Source: Burkholderia plantarii (lineage in GTDB: Bacteria; Pseudomonadota; Gammaproteobacteria; Burkholderiales; Burkholderiaceae). From it: a stretch of 64,000 bases of DNA. The stretch is from the NCBI RefSeq assembly GCF_001411805.1, contig NZ_CP007212.1, positions 496,001 to 560,000 of the forward strand, read 5' to 3'. This document shows positions 1 to 9,464 of this stretch, in pieces. How positions within the stretch are numbered: the stretch's first letter is position 1; every line of letters starts with the position of its first letter. The notes below the pieces were generated by a model that was not told the DNA's origin, did no database searches, and saw only the letters and a program-made list of their open reading frames with translations. The position numbers were made by a program, and so were the translations under genes.

Positions 1-622
<622 letters not shown>

Positions 623-762
623 CCTATAACCGGTCTGTTTTGCACCAGTCTTGCTGGTGCGCAGCGGTTGGATTCTCGACATGTCGTGCCGTACAAGCAC
701 AACCCAAACTACTTCTTCCAGATTGGTCGTGGCGCGACACACGCGACGCGACAACCCTCTTA

Positions 763-877
763 GCCTGATGACCATAGCGAGTCGGTCCCACCCCTTCCCA
801 TCCCGAACAGGACCGTGAAACGACTCTACGCCGATGATAGTGCGGATTGCCCGTGTGAAAGTAGGTAATCGTCAGGC
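763..877 (+). rRNA. 5S ribosomal RNA
   Basis: A complete 5S gene of about 115 nt. The terminal helix pairs GCCTGATGACC at the 5' end with GGTAATCGTCAGGC at the 3' end, and the conserved loop CCCATCCCGAACAGG is in the middle. It follows the 23S gene by about 140 nt, the usual order in an rrn operon. Ends are accurate to one or two bases. Confidence 0.96.
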
Positions 878-891
878 TTCCTCCTTCGAAA

Positions 892-926
892 CCCCCGCTG
901 CCCGCGCAGTGGGGGTTTTGTTTTTT
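892..926 (+). terminator. Intrinsic terminator of the rRNA operon
   Basis: A 9-bp hairpin (CCCCCGCTG at 892-900 with CAGTGGGGG at 907-915, one G-T wobble) is followed by a T-rich tract at 916-926. It sits 15 bases past the 5S gene. Confidence 0.92.
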
Positions 927-1272
927 CCAGGCTCGGAAATCGCCGCGCCTTTCGGCGACCCACATCGCCTCACCCAAGCATCCATCAGCGAGATAACATG
1001 CGCGTGACTCACGCATCGCGCCGATAACTCTCGTCGCATGCCAAAACGCCAGCCGACGAAGGCAGACGCTGTACGATGCAAAGTCGACGTGAATCGCGAA
1101 CCATCATGACGCTCCGCCAGCCACCGACGCCCGAAAGTCGCATCGTCCACGGCCTCGGGCGACCGATCCGCAAGTTCGAAAGGAGTGTCTAACCCGGTTG
1201 TTTCGGAACGGCCTAGCGGCTAGGATGCCTTTTTAGCACGACCATTCGAAAATCAGTAAGGAGACGTGTTGC
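927..1272. other. Intergenic region between the rRNA operon and fadD
   Basis: No convincing gene was seen. Just before fadD a small hairpin (CCTAG-CGG-CTAGG, 1212-1224) is followed by ATGCCTTTTT, which could end stray transcripts or structure the fadD leader. The fadD ribosome binding site TAAGGAG is at 1257-1263. No clear sigma-70 promoter could be picked out by eye. Confidence 0.4.
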
Positions 1273-2946
1273 ATGGACAAGATTTGGCTGAAATCGTATC
1301 CCCCCGGCGTTCCGGCCGAAATCGATCCATCTCGTTATCCGACCGTCCCCGATCTGCTCGACGACAGCTTCCGAACTTACCGGGAACGCACCGCGTTCGT
1401 TTGCATGGGGAAATCGCTGACTTACGGCGAGATCGACACACTTTCGCGCAAGCTGGGCGCCTGGTTCCAGTCGCGCGGCCTGGCGCGCGGCGCCCGGATC
1501 GCGATCATGATGCCGAACGTGCTGCAGTATCCGGTGACGATCGCGGCCGTGCTGCGCGCGGGCTACACCGTCGTCAATGTGAATCCGCTCTATACGCCCC
1601 GCGAACTCGAGCACCAGCTCACGGACAGCGGCGCTGAAGCGATCGTGATTCTCGAGAATTTCGCGGCGACGCTGCAGTCGGTGATCGACCGGACCGCGAT
1701 CCGGCACGTGGTCGTGGCGACGATGGGCGATCTGCTCGGCGTCAAGGGCCTGATCGTCAACTACGTCGTGCGACGCGTAAAGAAACTCGTGCCGGCCTGG
1801 CACCTGCCCTCCTTCACGCAGTTCAACTCGGCGCTCGCCGAGGGCGGCCGCCAGACGCTCACGGCACCGCCGCTCGGGCCGGACGACGTCGCGTTCCTGC
1901 AGTACACGGGCGGTACGACCGGGGTGGCGAAGGGGGCGACGTTGCTGCACCGGAACATCGTCGCGAACGTGCTCCAGTCCGAAGCGTGGCACGAGCCCGC
2001 CTACACGAAGCTGCCTGGCCAGACGCAGTTCATCACCGTCGCGGCGCTGCCGCTCTACCATGTGTTCGCGCTGACCGTTTGCGGCTTCCTCACGATGCGA
2101 ACCGGCGGCACCGGCGTACTGATCCCGAATCCGCGCGACATCGCCGGCATGATCAAGGAGCTCAAGCCCTTCCAGGTGTCGACGTTCCCTGCCGTCAACA
2201 CGCTCTACAACGCGATGCTGAACCATCCCGATTTCGACCAGCTCGACTTTTCGAAGCTGGCCGTGGCCAACGGCGGCGGCATGGCGATTCAGGAGAGCGT
2301 GGCGAAGCGCTGGTACGAGAGGACGCATACGCCGATCGTCGAGGGGTACGGTCTGTCGGAGACCTCGCCGGTGGTGGCCTGCAATCCGGTGACGGCGACC
2401 GAATACACCGGCACGATCGGCCTGCCGCTGTCTTCGACCGAGATCTCGATCCGCGACGACGACGGCAACGAGGTGCCGCTCGGCCAGCGGGGGGAAATCT
2501 GCATTCGCGGCCCGCAGGTGATGGCCGGCTACTGGCAGCGTCCCGACGAGACGGCGAAGGTGATGATGGCCGATGGCTACTTCAAGTCGGGCGACATCGG
2601 CGTGATGGACGAGCGCGGTTACGTGAAGATCGTCGATCGCAAGAAGGACATGATTCTCGTCTCGGGCTTCAACGTCTATCCGAACGAGGTCGAGGACGTG
2701 GTCGCGTCGCATCCGGGCGTGTTCGAGGTCGCGGCGGTCGGCGTGCCCGACGGGCACTCGGGCGAGGCCGTGAAGCTGTTCGTCGTGAAGAAGGATCCGG
2801 CGCTGACCGAGGAGGACATCCTCGCTTACTGCAAGGAGCGTCTGACCGGCTACAAGCGTCCGCGCATCATCGAATTCCGCACCGAGCTGCCGAAGACCAA
2901 CGTCGGCAAAATCCTGCGCCGCGAGTTGCGCGACGGCAAGGTCTGA
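1273..2946 (+). CDS. fadD: Long-chain-fatty-acid--CoA ligase (FadD-type AMP-forming ligase)
   Basis: A 557-residue member of the ANL adenylating family that activates fatty acids to acyl-CoA with ATP. The adenylate-binding P-loop YTGGTTGVAKGA starts at about residue 211; the GYGLSET motif and the C-terminal DRKKDMILVSGFNVYPNEVE hinge region follow, ending in the catalytic Lys motif LPKTNVGKILRREL. The length fits FadD (about 560). The start ATG has a TAAGGAG ribosome site 9 bases upstream and the N-terminus MDKIWLKSYPPGVP is typical of FadD. It stands alone and is closed by its own terminator. Exact chain-length preference cannot be read from the sequence. Confidence 0.93.
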   Translation: MDKIWLKSYPPGVPAEIDPSRYPTVPDLLDDSFRTYRERTAFVCMGKSLTYGEIDTLSRKLGAWFQSRGLARGARIAIMMPNVLQYPVTIAAVLRAGYTVVNVNPLYTPRELEHQLTDSGAEAIVILENFAATLQSVIDRTAIRHVVVATMGDLLGVKGLIVNYVVRRVKKLVPAWHLPSFTQFNSALAEGGRQTLTAPPLGPDDVAFLQYTGGTTGVAKGATLLHRNIVANVLQSEAWHEPAYTKLPGQTQFITVAALPLYHVFALTVCGFLTMRTGGTGVLIPNPRDIAGMIKELKPFQVSTFPAVNTLYNAMLNHPDFDQLDFSKLAVANGGGMAIQESVAKRWYERTHTPIVEGYGLSETSPVVACNPVTATEYTGTIGLPLSSTEISIRDDDGNEVPLGQRGEICIRGPQVMAGYWQRPDETAKVMMADGYFKSGDIGVMDERGYVKIVDRKKDMILVSGFNVYPNEVEDVVASHPGVFEVAAVGVPDGHSGEAVKLFVVKKDPALTEEDILAYCKERLTGYKRPRIIEFRTELPKTNVGKILRRELRDGKV

Positions 2947-2982
2947 CGGCGCCGGACGGCGGCATCGGAAGAAGAGTCGGAA

Positions 2983-3010
2983 AGGCGTCCTGCGGGGACG
3001 CCTTTTTGTT
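2983..3010 (+). terminator. Intrinsic terminator after fadD
   Basis: Perfect 8-bp stem AGGCGTCC / GGACGCCT (2983-2990, 2996-3003) with loop TGCGG and a following TTTTTGTTTG tract. Confidence 0.9.
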
Positions 3011-3349
3011 TGTGCGGCGCAATGGCGTCCGTGGGCCACAAGGCGAATGACGCCAAATGTCGGCCGTCGCGATGGCCGGCCCACGGTTCCGCGCCGATCT
3101 CCATGCAACCTTGGCGATTTCATGCCAAAGCGTCAATTCGTCTCGTTTTAGGTCCGGAAGATTGCGACTTCAACACCAAAAGGGAAAAAGCCGACGCGAC
3201 ATCGCTCATGTTTCACGCGGACAACATTGGTTAAAATCGTCGGTTTATCGTAGTGTTCGCGTCGTAATCGGATCAGTTAATGCCATGGGCGACTGACGCA
3301 TGCGCCGCGGCGAGTCGAAGCAAGCGAAGCACGTCAAGGGAGAGCCCGA
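3011..3349. other. Intergenic region upstream of coq7
   Basis: No gene was recognised in these 339 bases. A possible -10 element TAAAAT is at 3232-3237, with only a poor -35 match (TTTCAC, 3211-3216) at short spacing. A ribosome site (AAGGGAGAG) precedes the coq7 start. Confidence 0.35.
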
Positions 3350-3979
3350 ATGCTGCTGGATGAACTGATCAACGAATTCGACCGTGGCCTGCGCGCGGTG
3401 GTGGGCGTGAGCCGGATGACGCGCCAGGTGCCGGAGCCGGCCGGCGATGTGGCCGTGCCGGAACTGAGCGTCGAGGAGCGCCGCCACGCGGCCGGGCTGA
3501 TGCGCGTCAACCATGTCGGCGAAGTCTGTGCGCAGGCGCTATATCAGGCGCAGAAGCTGTCCACTTCGTCCCCGTCGCTGAAGGCGCTGTTCGAGGCCTC
3601 CGCGCGCGAGGAAGAGGATCATCTCGCCTGGACCATGCATCGACTGAAATCGCTCGACTCGCGGCCGAGCCTGCTCAACCCGCTCTGGTACTCGGGGGCG
3701 CTCGCGATCGGGCTCGTGGCCGGCCGGCTCGGCGACAAGGCGAGCCTCGGCTTCATGGCCGAAACCGAACGGCAAGTCGAGCGCCATCTCGACGGCCACC
3801 TTGCCGAGCTGCCGGCCGGCGACGCGGCATCGCGCGCGATCGTCGAGCAGATGCGCGACGACGAGGCCAAGCACGGTCGCGCCGCCACCGACGCCGGCGG
3901 CGCCGAACTGCCGGCGCCGGCGCGCTGGCTGATGCAGGCGGCCTCGAAAGTCATGACGAGGACTGCCTACTATCTCTGA
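3350..3979 (+). CDS. coq7: 2-polyprenyl-3-methyl-6-methoxy-1,4-benzoquinone monooxygenase (Coq7)
   Basis: A 209-residue di-iron hydroxylase of the Coq7/Cat5 family, which adds the last ring hydroxyl in ubiquinone synthesis. The ferritin-like carboxylate and histidine ligands are visible in order: [14 protein letters not shown] (around residue 90), [10 protein letters not shown] and DDEAKHG. The protein ends with the hydrophobic VMTRTAYYL tail common in this family. Many gammaproteobacteria use UbiF for this step, whereas betaproteobacteria commonly carry Coq7. It is monocistronic by position, and its substrate chain would be supplied by the polyprenyl diphosphate synthase at 36987-37985. Confidence 0.94.
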   Translation: MLLDELINEFDRGLRAVVGVSRMTRQVPEPAGDVAVPELSVEERRHAAGLMRVNHVGEVCAQALYQAQKLSTSSPSLKALFEASAREEEDHLAWTMHRLKSLDSRPSLLNPLWYSGALAIGLVAGRLGDKASLGFMAETERQVERHLDGHLAELPAGDAASRAIVEQMRDDEAKHGRAATDAGGAELPAPARWLMQAASKVMTRTAYYL

Positions 3980-4218
3980 TGCGCCAGTGGGACGCGGCCA
4001 GCGCCGCGTCCGCGTCAATCCGTCCGCCATTCCCGCCTTCCCTGCCTCCCGAACCCCCGCCATCTCGCCAGCTTGCGCGCGTCTTTTCACGTATCACATT
4101 CACAACTTGCACTAGATCATTAATTTATAACGAATTTCGGTTTGAGGGTCGGCTTGAGGGGCTGCGCGTAAGTCCTTGTTCTAACTAACAAAATTCGTCA
4201 AAAAATCGTTCGTCTCCC
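3980..4218. other. AT-richer intergenic region before the dcw promoter
   Basis: No gene was found. The sequence is noticeably more AT-rich than its surroundings. It holds an inverted repeat ACGAATTT (4130-4137) / AAATTCGT (4191-4198) whose arms are 53 bases apart; its meaning is unknown. The dcw promoter begins directly after it. Confidence 0.4.
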
Positions 4219-4247
4219 TTGACCGTCCCTGACCCTTCCTCTAAAGT
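4219..4247 (+). promoter_or_regulatory. Candidate sigma-70 promoter of the mraZ/dcw cluster
   Basis: A -35 element TTGACC (4219-4224) and a -10 element TAAAGT (4242-4247) are separated by 17 bp. The -10 element overlaps the first unit of the MraZ operator. The position, about 105 bp before mraZ, matches the well-studied Pmra arrangement of other proteobacteria. The -10 is a 4/6 match, so the exact start site is uncertain. Confidence 0.65.
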
Positions 4248-4290
4248 GGGAGACAGTGTGAGAAAGTGTATTTTTGTGTGATCTGGCGGG
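4246..4290 (+). promoter_or_regulatory. MraZ operator: 10-bp spaced direct repeats
   Basis: The pentamers GTGGG, GTGTG, GTGTA, GTGTG and GCGGG start at 4246, 4256, 4266, 4276 and 4286, exactly 10 bp apart, so all face the same side of the helix. MraZ of E. coli binds TGGGN repeats separated by 5 bp in the same geometry, and the ring-shaped MraZ oligomer explains the periodicity. The array overlaps the promoter -10 and the likely start site, consistent with autorepression of mraZ and the genes after it. Confidence 0.85.
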
Positions 4291-4353
4291 CAGTTCCGGT
4301 TAGATTCTCAGCGAATGTGAGGGGGCGCGGCGCCCCGAACGGGAGAGCGGAAA

Positions 4354-4782
4354 GTGTTCCAGGGGGCGTCGGCGCTGACGCTCGATGCGAAAGGGCGGAT
4401 GTCGGTCCCGTCTCGCTATCGCGAAGCGCTGCAAGGACAGGCAGAAGGCCGGGTGACTGTGACCAAGCACCCGGACGGCTGCCTGTTGCTGTTTCCACGC
4501 CCCGAATGGGAAGTCTTCCGCGCCAAGATCGCCGCGCTGCCGATGGACGCACACTGGTGGCGCCGCATTTTTCTCGGCAACGCGATGGACGTCGATCTCG
4601 ACAGCGCGGGCCGGATTCTCGTATCACCGGAACTGCGGATGGCAGCCGGGCTTGAAAAGGAAGTCATGTTGTTGGGAATGGGAAGTCACTTCGAGCTGTG
4701 GGATGCGCAGACCTACACCGCGAAGGAGCAGGCGGCGATGGCGCAGGGCATGCCCGATGCGCTGAAGAACTTCACGTTCTGA
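4354..4782 (+). CDS. mraZ: Transcriptional regulator MraZ
   Basis: A 142-residue MraZ/AbrB-fold protein, the first gene of the dcw cluster. Two SpoVT-AbrB-like repeats are visible: [16 protein letters not shown] near residues 8-23 and [16 protein letters not shown] near residues 77-92, each with the D-x-x-GR-hydrophobic pattern that contacts DNA. The start is GTG at 4354, preceded by GGGAGAGCGG. Known members form ring oligomers that bind repeated TGGG-like boxes, as present at 4246-4290. It is followed 23 bases later by rsmH. Confidence 0.96.
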   Translation: MFQGASALTLDAKGRMSVPSRYREALQGQAEGRVTVTKHPDGCLLLFPRPEWEVFRAKIAALPMDAHWWRRIFLGNAMDVDLDSAGRILVSPELRMAAGLEKEVMLLGMGSHFELWDAQTYTAKEQAAMAQGMPDALKNFTF

Positions 4783-4805
4783 TTGCGGTGACGGAGACGC
4801 CCGCG

Positions 4806-5747
4806 ATGAGAAACGAATTCCAGCACCGGACGGTGCTGCTCGACGAAGCAGTCGATGCGCTCGTGACGCGGCCCGACGGCCTCTATGTCGACGGCACGTT
4901 CGGTCGCGGCGGCCACAGCCGCGCGGTGCTCGCGCGGCTGGCCGATGGCGGCCGGCTGATCGCGTTCGACAAGGATCCGCTCGCGATCGCGACGGCGCAG
5001 CAGATCGCCGACCCGCGCTTCTCGATCGTGCATGACAGTTTTGCGTCGCTCGGCGGCGCACTGGCCGAACGCGGCGTTGCGCGGGCGACGGGGGTGCTGC
5101 TGGATCTGGGCGTGTCCTCGCCGCAGATCGACGATCCTGAGCGCGGTTTCAGTTTCCGCGCGAACGGCCCGCTCGACATGCGCATGGATACGACACGCGG
5201 CGAATCGGCGGCCGACTGGCTCGCGCGCGCGTCGCTGCAGGAACTGACGGAGGTGATTCGAGATTATGGGGAAGAACGGTTTGCTTTTCAGATTGCAAAG
5301 GCGCTTGTTGCTCGCCGGGAAGAATCCGATCGTCTCGGGCCCCTCGACAGCACGGGCGAGCTTGCCCAAATCGTGGGTCACGCCGTCAAGACACGTGAGA
5401 AGGGCAAGGATCCGGCAACCCGCACCTTTCAGGCTATACGGATTCACGTCAATCAAGAGCTTGCGGACCTGCAGGTCGTTCTAGAGGCCGCATTGTCGTC
5501 GTTGGAGCAAGGGGGGCGGCTGGTCGTGATCAGCTTTCATTCGCTCGAGGATCGGATCGTCAAGCGGTTCATGCAGGCGCATTCCAGTGCGCCGGCGGTC
5601 GACCGCCGCCTGCCGATCCGCGCCGTCGACCTGCCGTCGCCGCCGCTCAAGCTGCTTGGACGCAAGTTCCCGAGCGACGCCGAAGTCGACGCCAATCCGC
5701 GCGCCCGGTCCGCCGTGATGCGCATCGCGGAGCGCGTCGCGCCATGA
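4806..5747 (+). CDS. rsmH: 16S rRNA (cytosine(1402)-N(4))-methyltransferase RsmH
   Basis: A 313-residue SAM-dependent methyltransferase (formerly MraW) that N4-methylates C1402 of 16S rRNA. Visible motifs: [13 protein letters not shown] at the N-terminus, the SAM loop [34 protein letters not shown], and the C-terminal [15 protein letters not shown]. The reading frame stays open upstream, but ATG 4806 is chosen because the family begins just before HRTVLLDE and a GACGGAGACG ribosome site lies in front. Its stop overlaps the ftsL start (ATGA). Confidence 0.96.
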   Translation: MRNEFQHRTVLLDEAVDALVTRPDGLYVDGTFGRGGHSRAVLARLADGGRLIAFDKDPLAIATAQQIADPRFSIVHDSFASLGGALAERGVARATGVLLDLGVSSPQIDDPERGFSFRANGPLDMRMDTTRGESAADWLARASLQELTEVIRDYGEERFAFQIAKALVARREESDRLGPLDSTGELAQIVGHAVKTREKGKDPATRTFQAIRIHVNQELADLQVVLEAALSSLEQGGRLVVISFHSLEDRIVKRFMQAHSSAPAVDRRLPIRAVDLPSPPLKLLGRKFPSDAEVDANPRARSAVMRIAERVAP

Positions 5748-6079
5748 ACCGCCTCAACATCTTCCTGCTGATCGTCGTGATGGGTTGTGCCTTGTCGGTC
5801 GTCAATTCGACCAATCAGCAGCGGCAGATCTTCTTCCAGTTGCAGCGTGCCCAGTCGCAGGAGCATCAGCTCCAGCAGGACTACGCGCAGCTGCAGTACC
5901 AGCAGAGCGCGCTGTCGAAGACGTCGCGTATCGAGCAATTGGCCAACGATTCGCTGAAGATGCAGCCGATCGCGACCGGCCGCACCCAGTATCTGACGCT
6001 CGCGCCGGGCGCCGCGAAGGCCGTCGACGCGCCGCTGCCCACCTCGGCCGTGTCGGGCGCGCCGGGGAGCGCGCGATGA
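5744..6079 (+). CDS. ftsL: Cell division protein FtsL
   Basis: A 111-residue bitopic divisome protein. One N-terminal membrane segment ([18 protein letters not shown], residues 4-21) is followed by a periplasmic coiled coil rich in Gln ([20 protein letters not shown]). FtsL forms the FtsQLB complex that activates FtsWI. It overlaps rsmH and ftsI by four bases on each side, so translation of the three is probably coupled. Confidence 0.93.
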   Translation: MNRLNIFLLIVVMGCALSVVNSTNQQRQIFFQLQRAQSQEHQLQQDYAQLQYQQSALSKTSRIEQLANDSLKMQPIATGRTQYLTLAPGAAKAVDAPLPTSAVSGAPGSAR

Positions 6080-7920
6080 AGCCGCGTCAGCCGAACGTCA
6101 AGTTCGCGTCGAGCCCCGTGCTGTCCGTGCATCTGCCGATGTGGCGCTCGAAGCTCGTGGTGTTCATGCTGTTCATGGCGTTCTTCGCGCTGGCCGCGCG
6201 CGCGTTCTGGATCCAGGGGCCGGGCAACGCGTTCTACCAGAAGCAGGGCGAGAGCCGCTACCAGCGCACGCTCGAGCTGCCGGCCACGCGCGGCAAGATC
6301 CTCGACCGCAACGGCCTGGTGCTCGCGACGAGCCTGCCGGTGCGCGCGATCTGGGCAATTCCGGAATCGGTGCCGGACGATCTCGGCGCCGACAAGCTCG
6401 GTGATCTCGGCAAGCTGCTCGACATGAGCACGACCGACCTGCGTCGCAAGCTGTCCGAGGACAAGAGTTTCGTCTACGTGAAGCGGCAGGTGCCGATCGA
6501 TGTGGCCGACAAGGTCGCCGCGCTCGACATTTCCGGCATCTATGCGCGCAACGAGTACAAGCGCTTCTATCCGGAAGGGGAGATCACCGCCCACCTGATC
6601 GGCTTCACGAACGTCGAGGACGAAGGTCAGGAAGGCGTCGAACTCGCCGACCAGAAGCTGCTGGCCGGCGTGCCGGGCAGCCGGCACGTGATCAAGGACC
6701 GCGTGGGCCACATCGTCGAGGACGTCGACGAGCAGATGCCGCCGCACGACGGCACCGACGTGGACCTGTCGATCGACAGCAAGATCCAGTACATCACCTA
6801 CGCGAACCTGAAGGCCGCGATCGAGAAGTTCCACGCCAAGGCGGGCGCGGCGATGGTGGTCGACGTGCGCACCGGCGAGGTGCTCTCGCTCGTCAATTAC
6901 CCGACCTACAACCCGAACGACCGCTCGCACCTGACCGGCGAGCAGTTGCGCAACCGCGCGCTGACCGATGTGTTCGAGCCGGGCTCGATCATGAAGCCGT
7001 TCACGGTGTCGCTCGCGCTCGATCTGCACCGCGTCTCGCCGACCACGCTGGTCGATACCGGCAATGGCCATTTCACGCTCGATGGCGCGCCGATCAGCGA
7101 CGATGCCGGCTTCGGCGTGCTGACGGTGGGCGGCGTGATCCAGAAGTCGAGCAACATCGGCGCGACCAAGATCGCGATGACGATGCGGCCCGAGGAAATG
7201 TGGAACATGTATACCAGCATCGGCCTCGGCCAGGCGCCGAAGGTCGGCTTCCCCGGCGCGGCGGCGGGCCGCCTGCGGCCGTGGAAGAGCTGGCGCCGGA
7301 TCGAGCAGGCGACGATGTCCTACGGCTATGGCCTGTCAGTCTCGCTGTTCCAGCTCGCCCATGCTTATACCGCGATCGCTCACGACGGCGAGCTGATGCC
7401 GCTGTCGATCTTCAAGGCCAACGAGACGCAGCCGCCGCAGGGCCCGCAGGTGTTCTCGCCGACCACCGCGCGCGAAGTGCGCGAGATGCTCGAGAGCGTG
7501 GTGACGAAGAACGGCACCTCGCCCGACGCGGCGGTGCCCGGCTATCGCGTCGGCGGCAAGAGCGGCACGGCCTACAAGCAGGTCGGCCGCGGCTATGACC
7601 ACAAGAAGTATCGCGCGTCGTTCGTCGGCATGGCGCCGATGCCGAATCCGCGCATCGTGGTGGCCGTGACGGTCGACGAGCCGACGGCCGGCAGCCACTT
7701 CGGCGGTCAGGTGTCCGGCCCGGTGTTCTCGACCATCGTCGGCGATACGCTGCGCGCGCTGAACGTGCCGCCGAACATGCCGGTCAAGCAGCTGGTGGTG
7801 TCCGACGACGCGGGCCCGGCGCAGGCGCTGCCGGCCGCCGCGCAGAAGCTCGCGACCATGCCGGCCGGCCGCATGACCGTGTCGAGCACGGCTCACAACC
7901 GCCCGGGGGTGGTGCGATGA
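6076..7920 (+). CDS. ftsI: Peptidoglycan D,D-transpeptidase FtsI (PBP3)
   Basis: A 614-residue class B penicillin-binding protein that cross-links septal peptidoglycan. After a short cytoplasmic tail comes one membrane segment (SKLVVFMLFMAFFALAARAF), then the dimerisation domain, then the transpeptidase domain with all three active-site motifs: SIMK (Ser304, Lys307), SSN and KSGT (in VGGKSGTAYK). The frame is open further upstream, but ATG 6076 is the start because it overlaps ftsL as ATGA and gives the family N-terminus. It works with FtsW, encoded at 13585. Confidence 0.97.
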   Translation: MKPRQPNVKFASSPVLSVHLPMWRSKLVVFMLFMAFFALAARAFWIQGPGNAFYQKQGESRYQRTLELPATRGKILDRNGLVLATSLPVRAIWAIPESVPDDLGADKLGDLGKLLDMSTTDLRRKLSEDKSFVYVKRQVPIDVADKVAALDISGIYARNEYKRFYPEGEITAHLIGFTNVEDEGQEGVELADQKLLAGVPGSRHVIKDRVGHIVEDVDEQMPPHDGTDVDLSIDSKIQYITYANLKAAIEKFHAKAGAAMVVDVRTGEVLSLVNYPTYNPNDRSHLTGEQLRNRALTDVFEPGSIMKPFTVSLALDLHRVSPTTLVDTGNGHFTLDGAPISDDAGFGVLTVGGVIQKSSNIGATKIAMTMRPEEMWNMYTSIGLGQAPKVGFPGAAAGRLRPWKSWRRIEQATMSYGYGLSVSLFQLAHAYTAIAHDGELMPLSIFKANETQPPQGPQVFSPTTAREVREMLESVVTKNGTSPDAAVPGYRVGGKSGTAYKQVGRGYDHKKYRASFVGMAPMPNPRIVVAVTVDEPTAGSHFGGQVSGPVFSTIVGDTLRALNVPPNMPVKQLVVSDDAGPAQALPAAAQKLATMPAGRMTVSSTAHNRPGVVR

Positions 7921-9464
7921 GCGCCGTGCGCAGTTCCCATCCGGCGCAGGCGCAAATCGCCGCCGCGCTTGCCTGGCTGCGCGAGCACGCGAAGCCGGGC
8001 GCGCAGCTGCACGCCGACACGCGCTCGCTGCAGCCCGGCGACGTATTCCTGGCCTACGCCGTGGACGGTGCCGACAATCGCCCGCATCTCGCGAACGCGC
8101 TGTCGCGCGGCGCGGTGGCCGTGCTGGTGCAGCCCGAAGGCTTCGCCGGCGCCGATGCGCTCGACCCGGCCGTCGCGCTCGCGGTGCCCGGGCTCGACGC
8201 GCTGGCGGGCGAGATCGCCAGCGGCTGGTACGGCGATCCGAGCGACGCGATGTTCGCGATCGGCGTGACCGGCACCAACGGCAAGACTTCCTGCACGCAA
8301 TGGATCGCGACGGCGCTCACCGCGCTGCGCCGGCCGTGCGCGGTGATCGGCACGCTCGGCAGCGGCATGCCGGGCCGGCTCGTCGCCACCGGCTTCACGA
8401 CGCCCGACGCGCCGCAGCTGCAGCGCAGCCTCGCGCAACTGCGTGATGACGGCGCCCAGGCGGTAGCGATGGAAGTGTCGTCGCACGCGCTGCACCAGGG
8501 TCGCGTGAACGGCACCGCGTTCGACGTCGCCGTATTCACGAACCTGACGCAGGACCATCTCGACTATCACCGCACCTTCGCGGCCTACGAGGCGGCGAAG
8601 GCGAAGCTGTTCGCCTGGCGCGGACTGCGCCACGCGATCGTCAACCGCGACGACGCGGCGGGCGGCCGACTGCTGGCCACGCTCGCGGGCCGCGTGCGCA
8701 CCGTGGCCTACGGCATCGGCGCGCGCGACGACGCTCCCGAGGCCGACCGCGCGCTGATCGCGAGCGAGGTCCGCGCGACCGCGACCGGCACCGCGTTCCG
8801 GCTGACCTCGTCGTGGGGCGACGCCGACGTGGAAGTCGGCACGCTGGGCCTGTTCAACGTCAGCAACCTGCTGGCCGTGCTGGCCACGCTGCTGGTGGCC
8901 GACCTGCCGTTCGACGCGGCGCTCGCCGAGCTGCGCCGGCTCGAATCGGTGAACGGACGGATGCAGCGGCTCGGCGGCCGGATCGATCACGACGAACCGC
9001 TGGTGGTGGTCGATTACGCGCACACGCCCGATGCGCTCGACAAGACGCTCGAGGCGCTGCGGCCGATCGCCGAGGCACGCGGCGGCGCGCTGGTCTGCAT
9101 GTTCGGCTGCGGCGGCGATCGCGACACGACCAAGCGTCCGTTGATGGGCGGTATCGCCGAGCGGCTCGCCGACCGCGTGGTCGTGACGAGCGACAACCCG
9201 CGCAGCGAGGCCCCGCTCGCGATCATCGAACAGATCGCGGCCGGCATGCAGGCGCCGGAGCGCGCGCTGCGCGTCGAGGATCGCGCCAGCGCGATCCTGC
9301 AGGCCGTGCGCGGCGCGGCGCGTGAGGACGTGGTGCTGCTGGCCGGCAAGGGACACGAGGCAACACAGGAAATCATGGGCAAGAAGCGGGAATTCTCGGA
9401 TCAGGATCACGCGCGGCTCGCACTGGCCGCGCGCGCGACGCATGCGCACGGAGGCGGCGAATGA
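7917..9464 (+). CDS. murE: UDP-N-acetylmuramoyl-L-alanyl-D-glutamate--2,6-diaminopimelate ligase (MurE)
   Basis: A 515-residue ATP-dependent amino acid ligase that adds meso-diaminopimelate to UDP-MurNAc-dipeptide in the cytoplasm. The Mur ligase P-loop GVTGTNGKTSCTQW lies near residue 120, the middle domain contains NLTQDHLDYH, and the C-terminal DNPRSE motif is the diaminopimelate-recognition signature, which argues against a lysine-adding enzyme. It overlaps ftsI and murF by four bases each. Confidence 0.97.
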   Translation: MSAVRSSHPAQAQIAAALAWLREHAKPGAQLHADTRSLQPGDVFLAYAVDGADNRPHLANALSRGAVAVLVQPEGFAGADALDPAVALAVPGLDALAGEIASGWYGDPSDAMFAIGVTGTNGKTSCTQWIATALTALRRPCAVIGTLGSGMPGRLVATGFTTPDAPQLQRSLAQLRDDGAQAVAMEVSSHALHQGRVNGTAFDVAVFTNLTQDHLDYHRTFAAYEAAKAKLFAWRGLRHAIVNRDDAAGGRLLATLAGRVRTVAYGIGARDDAPEADRALIASEVRATATGTAFRLTSSWGDADVEVGTLGLFNVSNLLAVLATLLVADLPFDAALAELRRLESVNGRMQRLGGRIDHDEPLVVVDYAHTPDALDKTLEALRPIAEARGGALVCMFGCGGDRDTTKRPLMGGIAERLADRVVVTSDNPRSEAPLAIIEQIAAGMQAPERALRVEDRASAILQAVRGAAREDVVLLAGKGHEATQEIMGKKREFSDQDHARLALAARATHAHGGGE

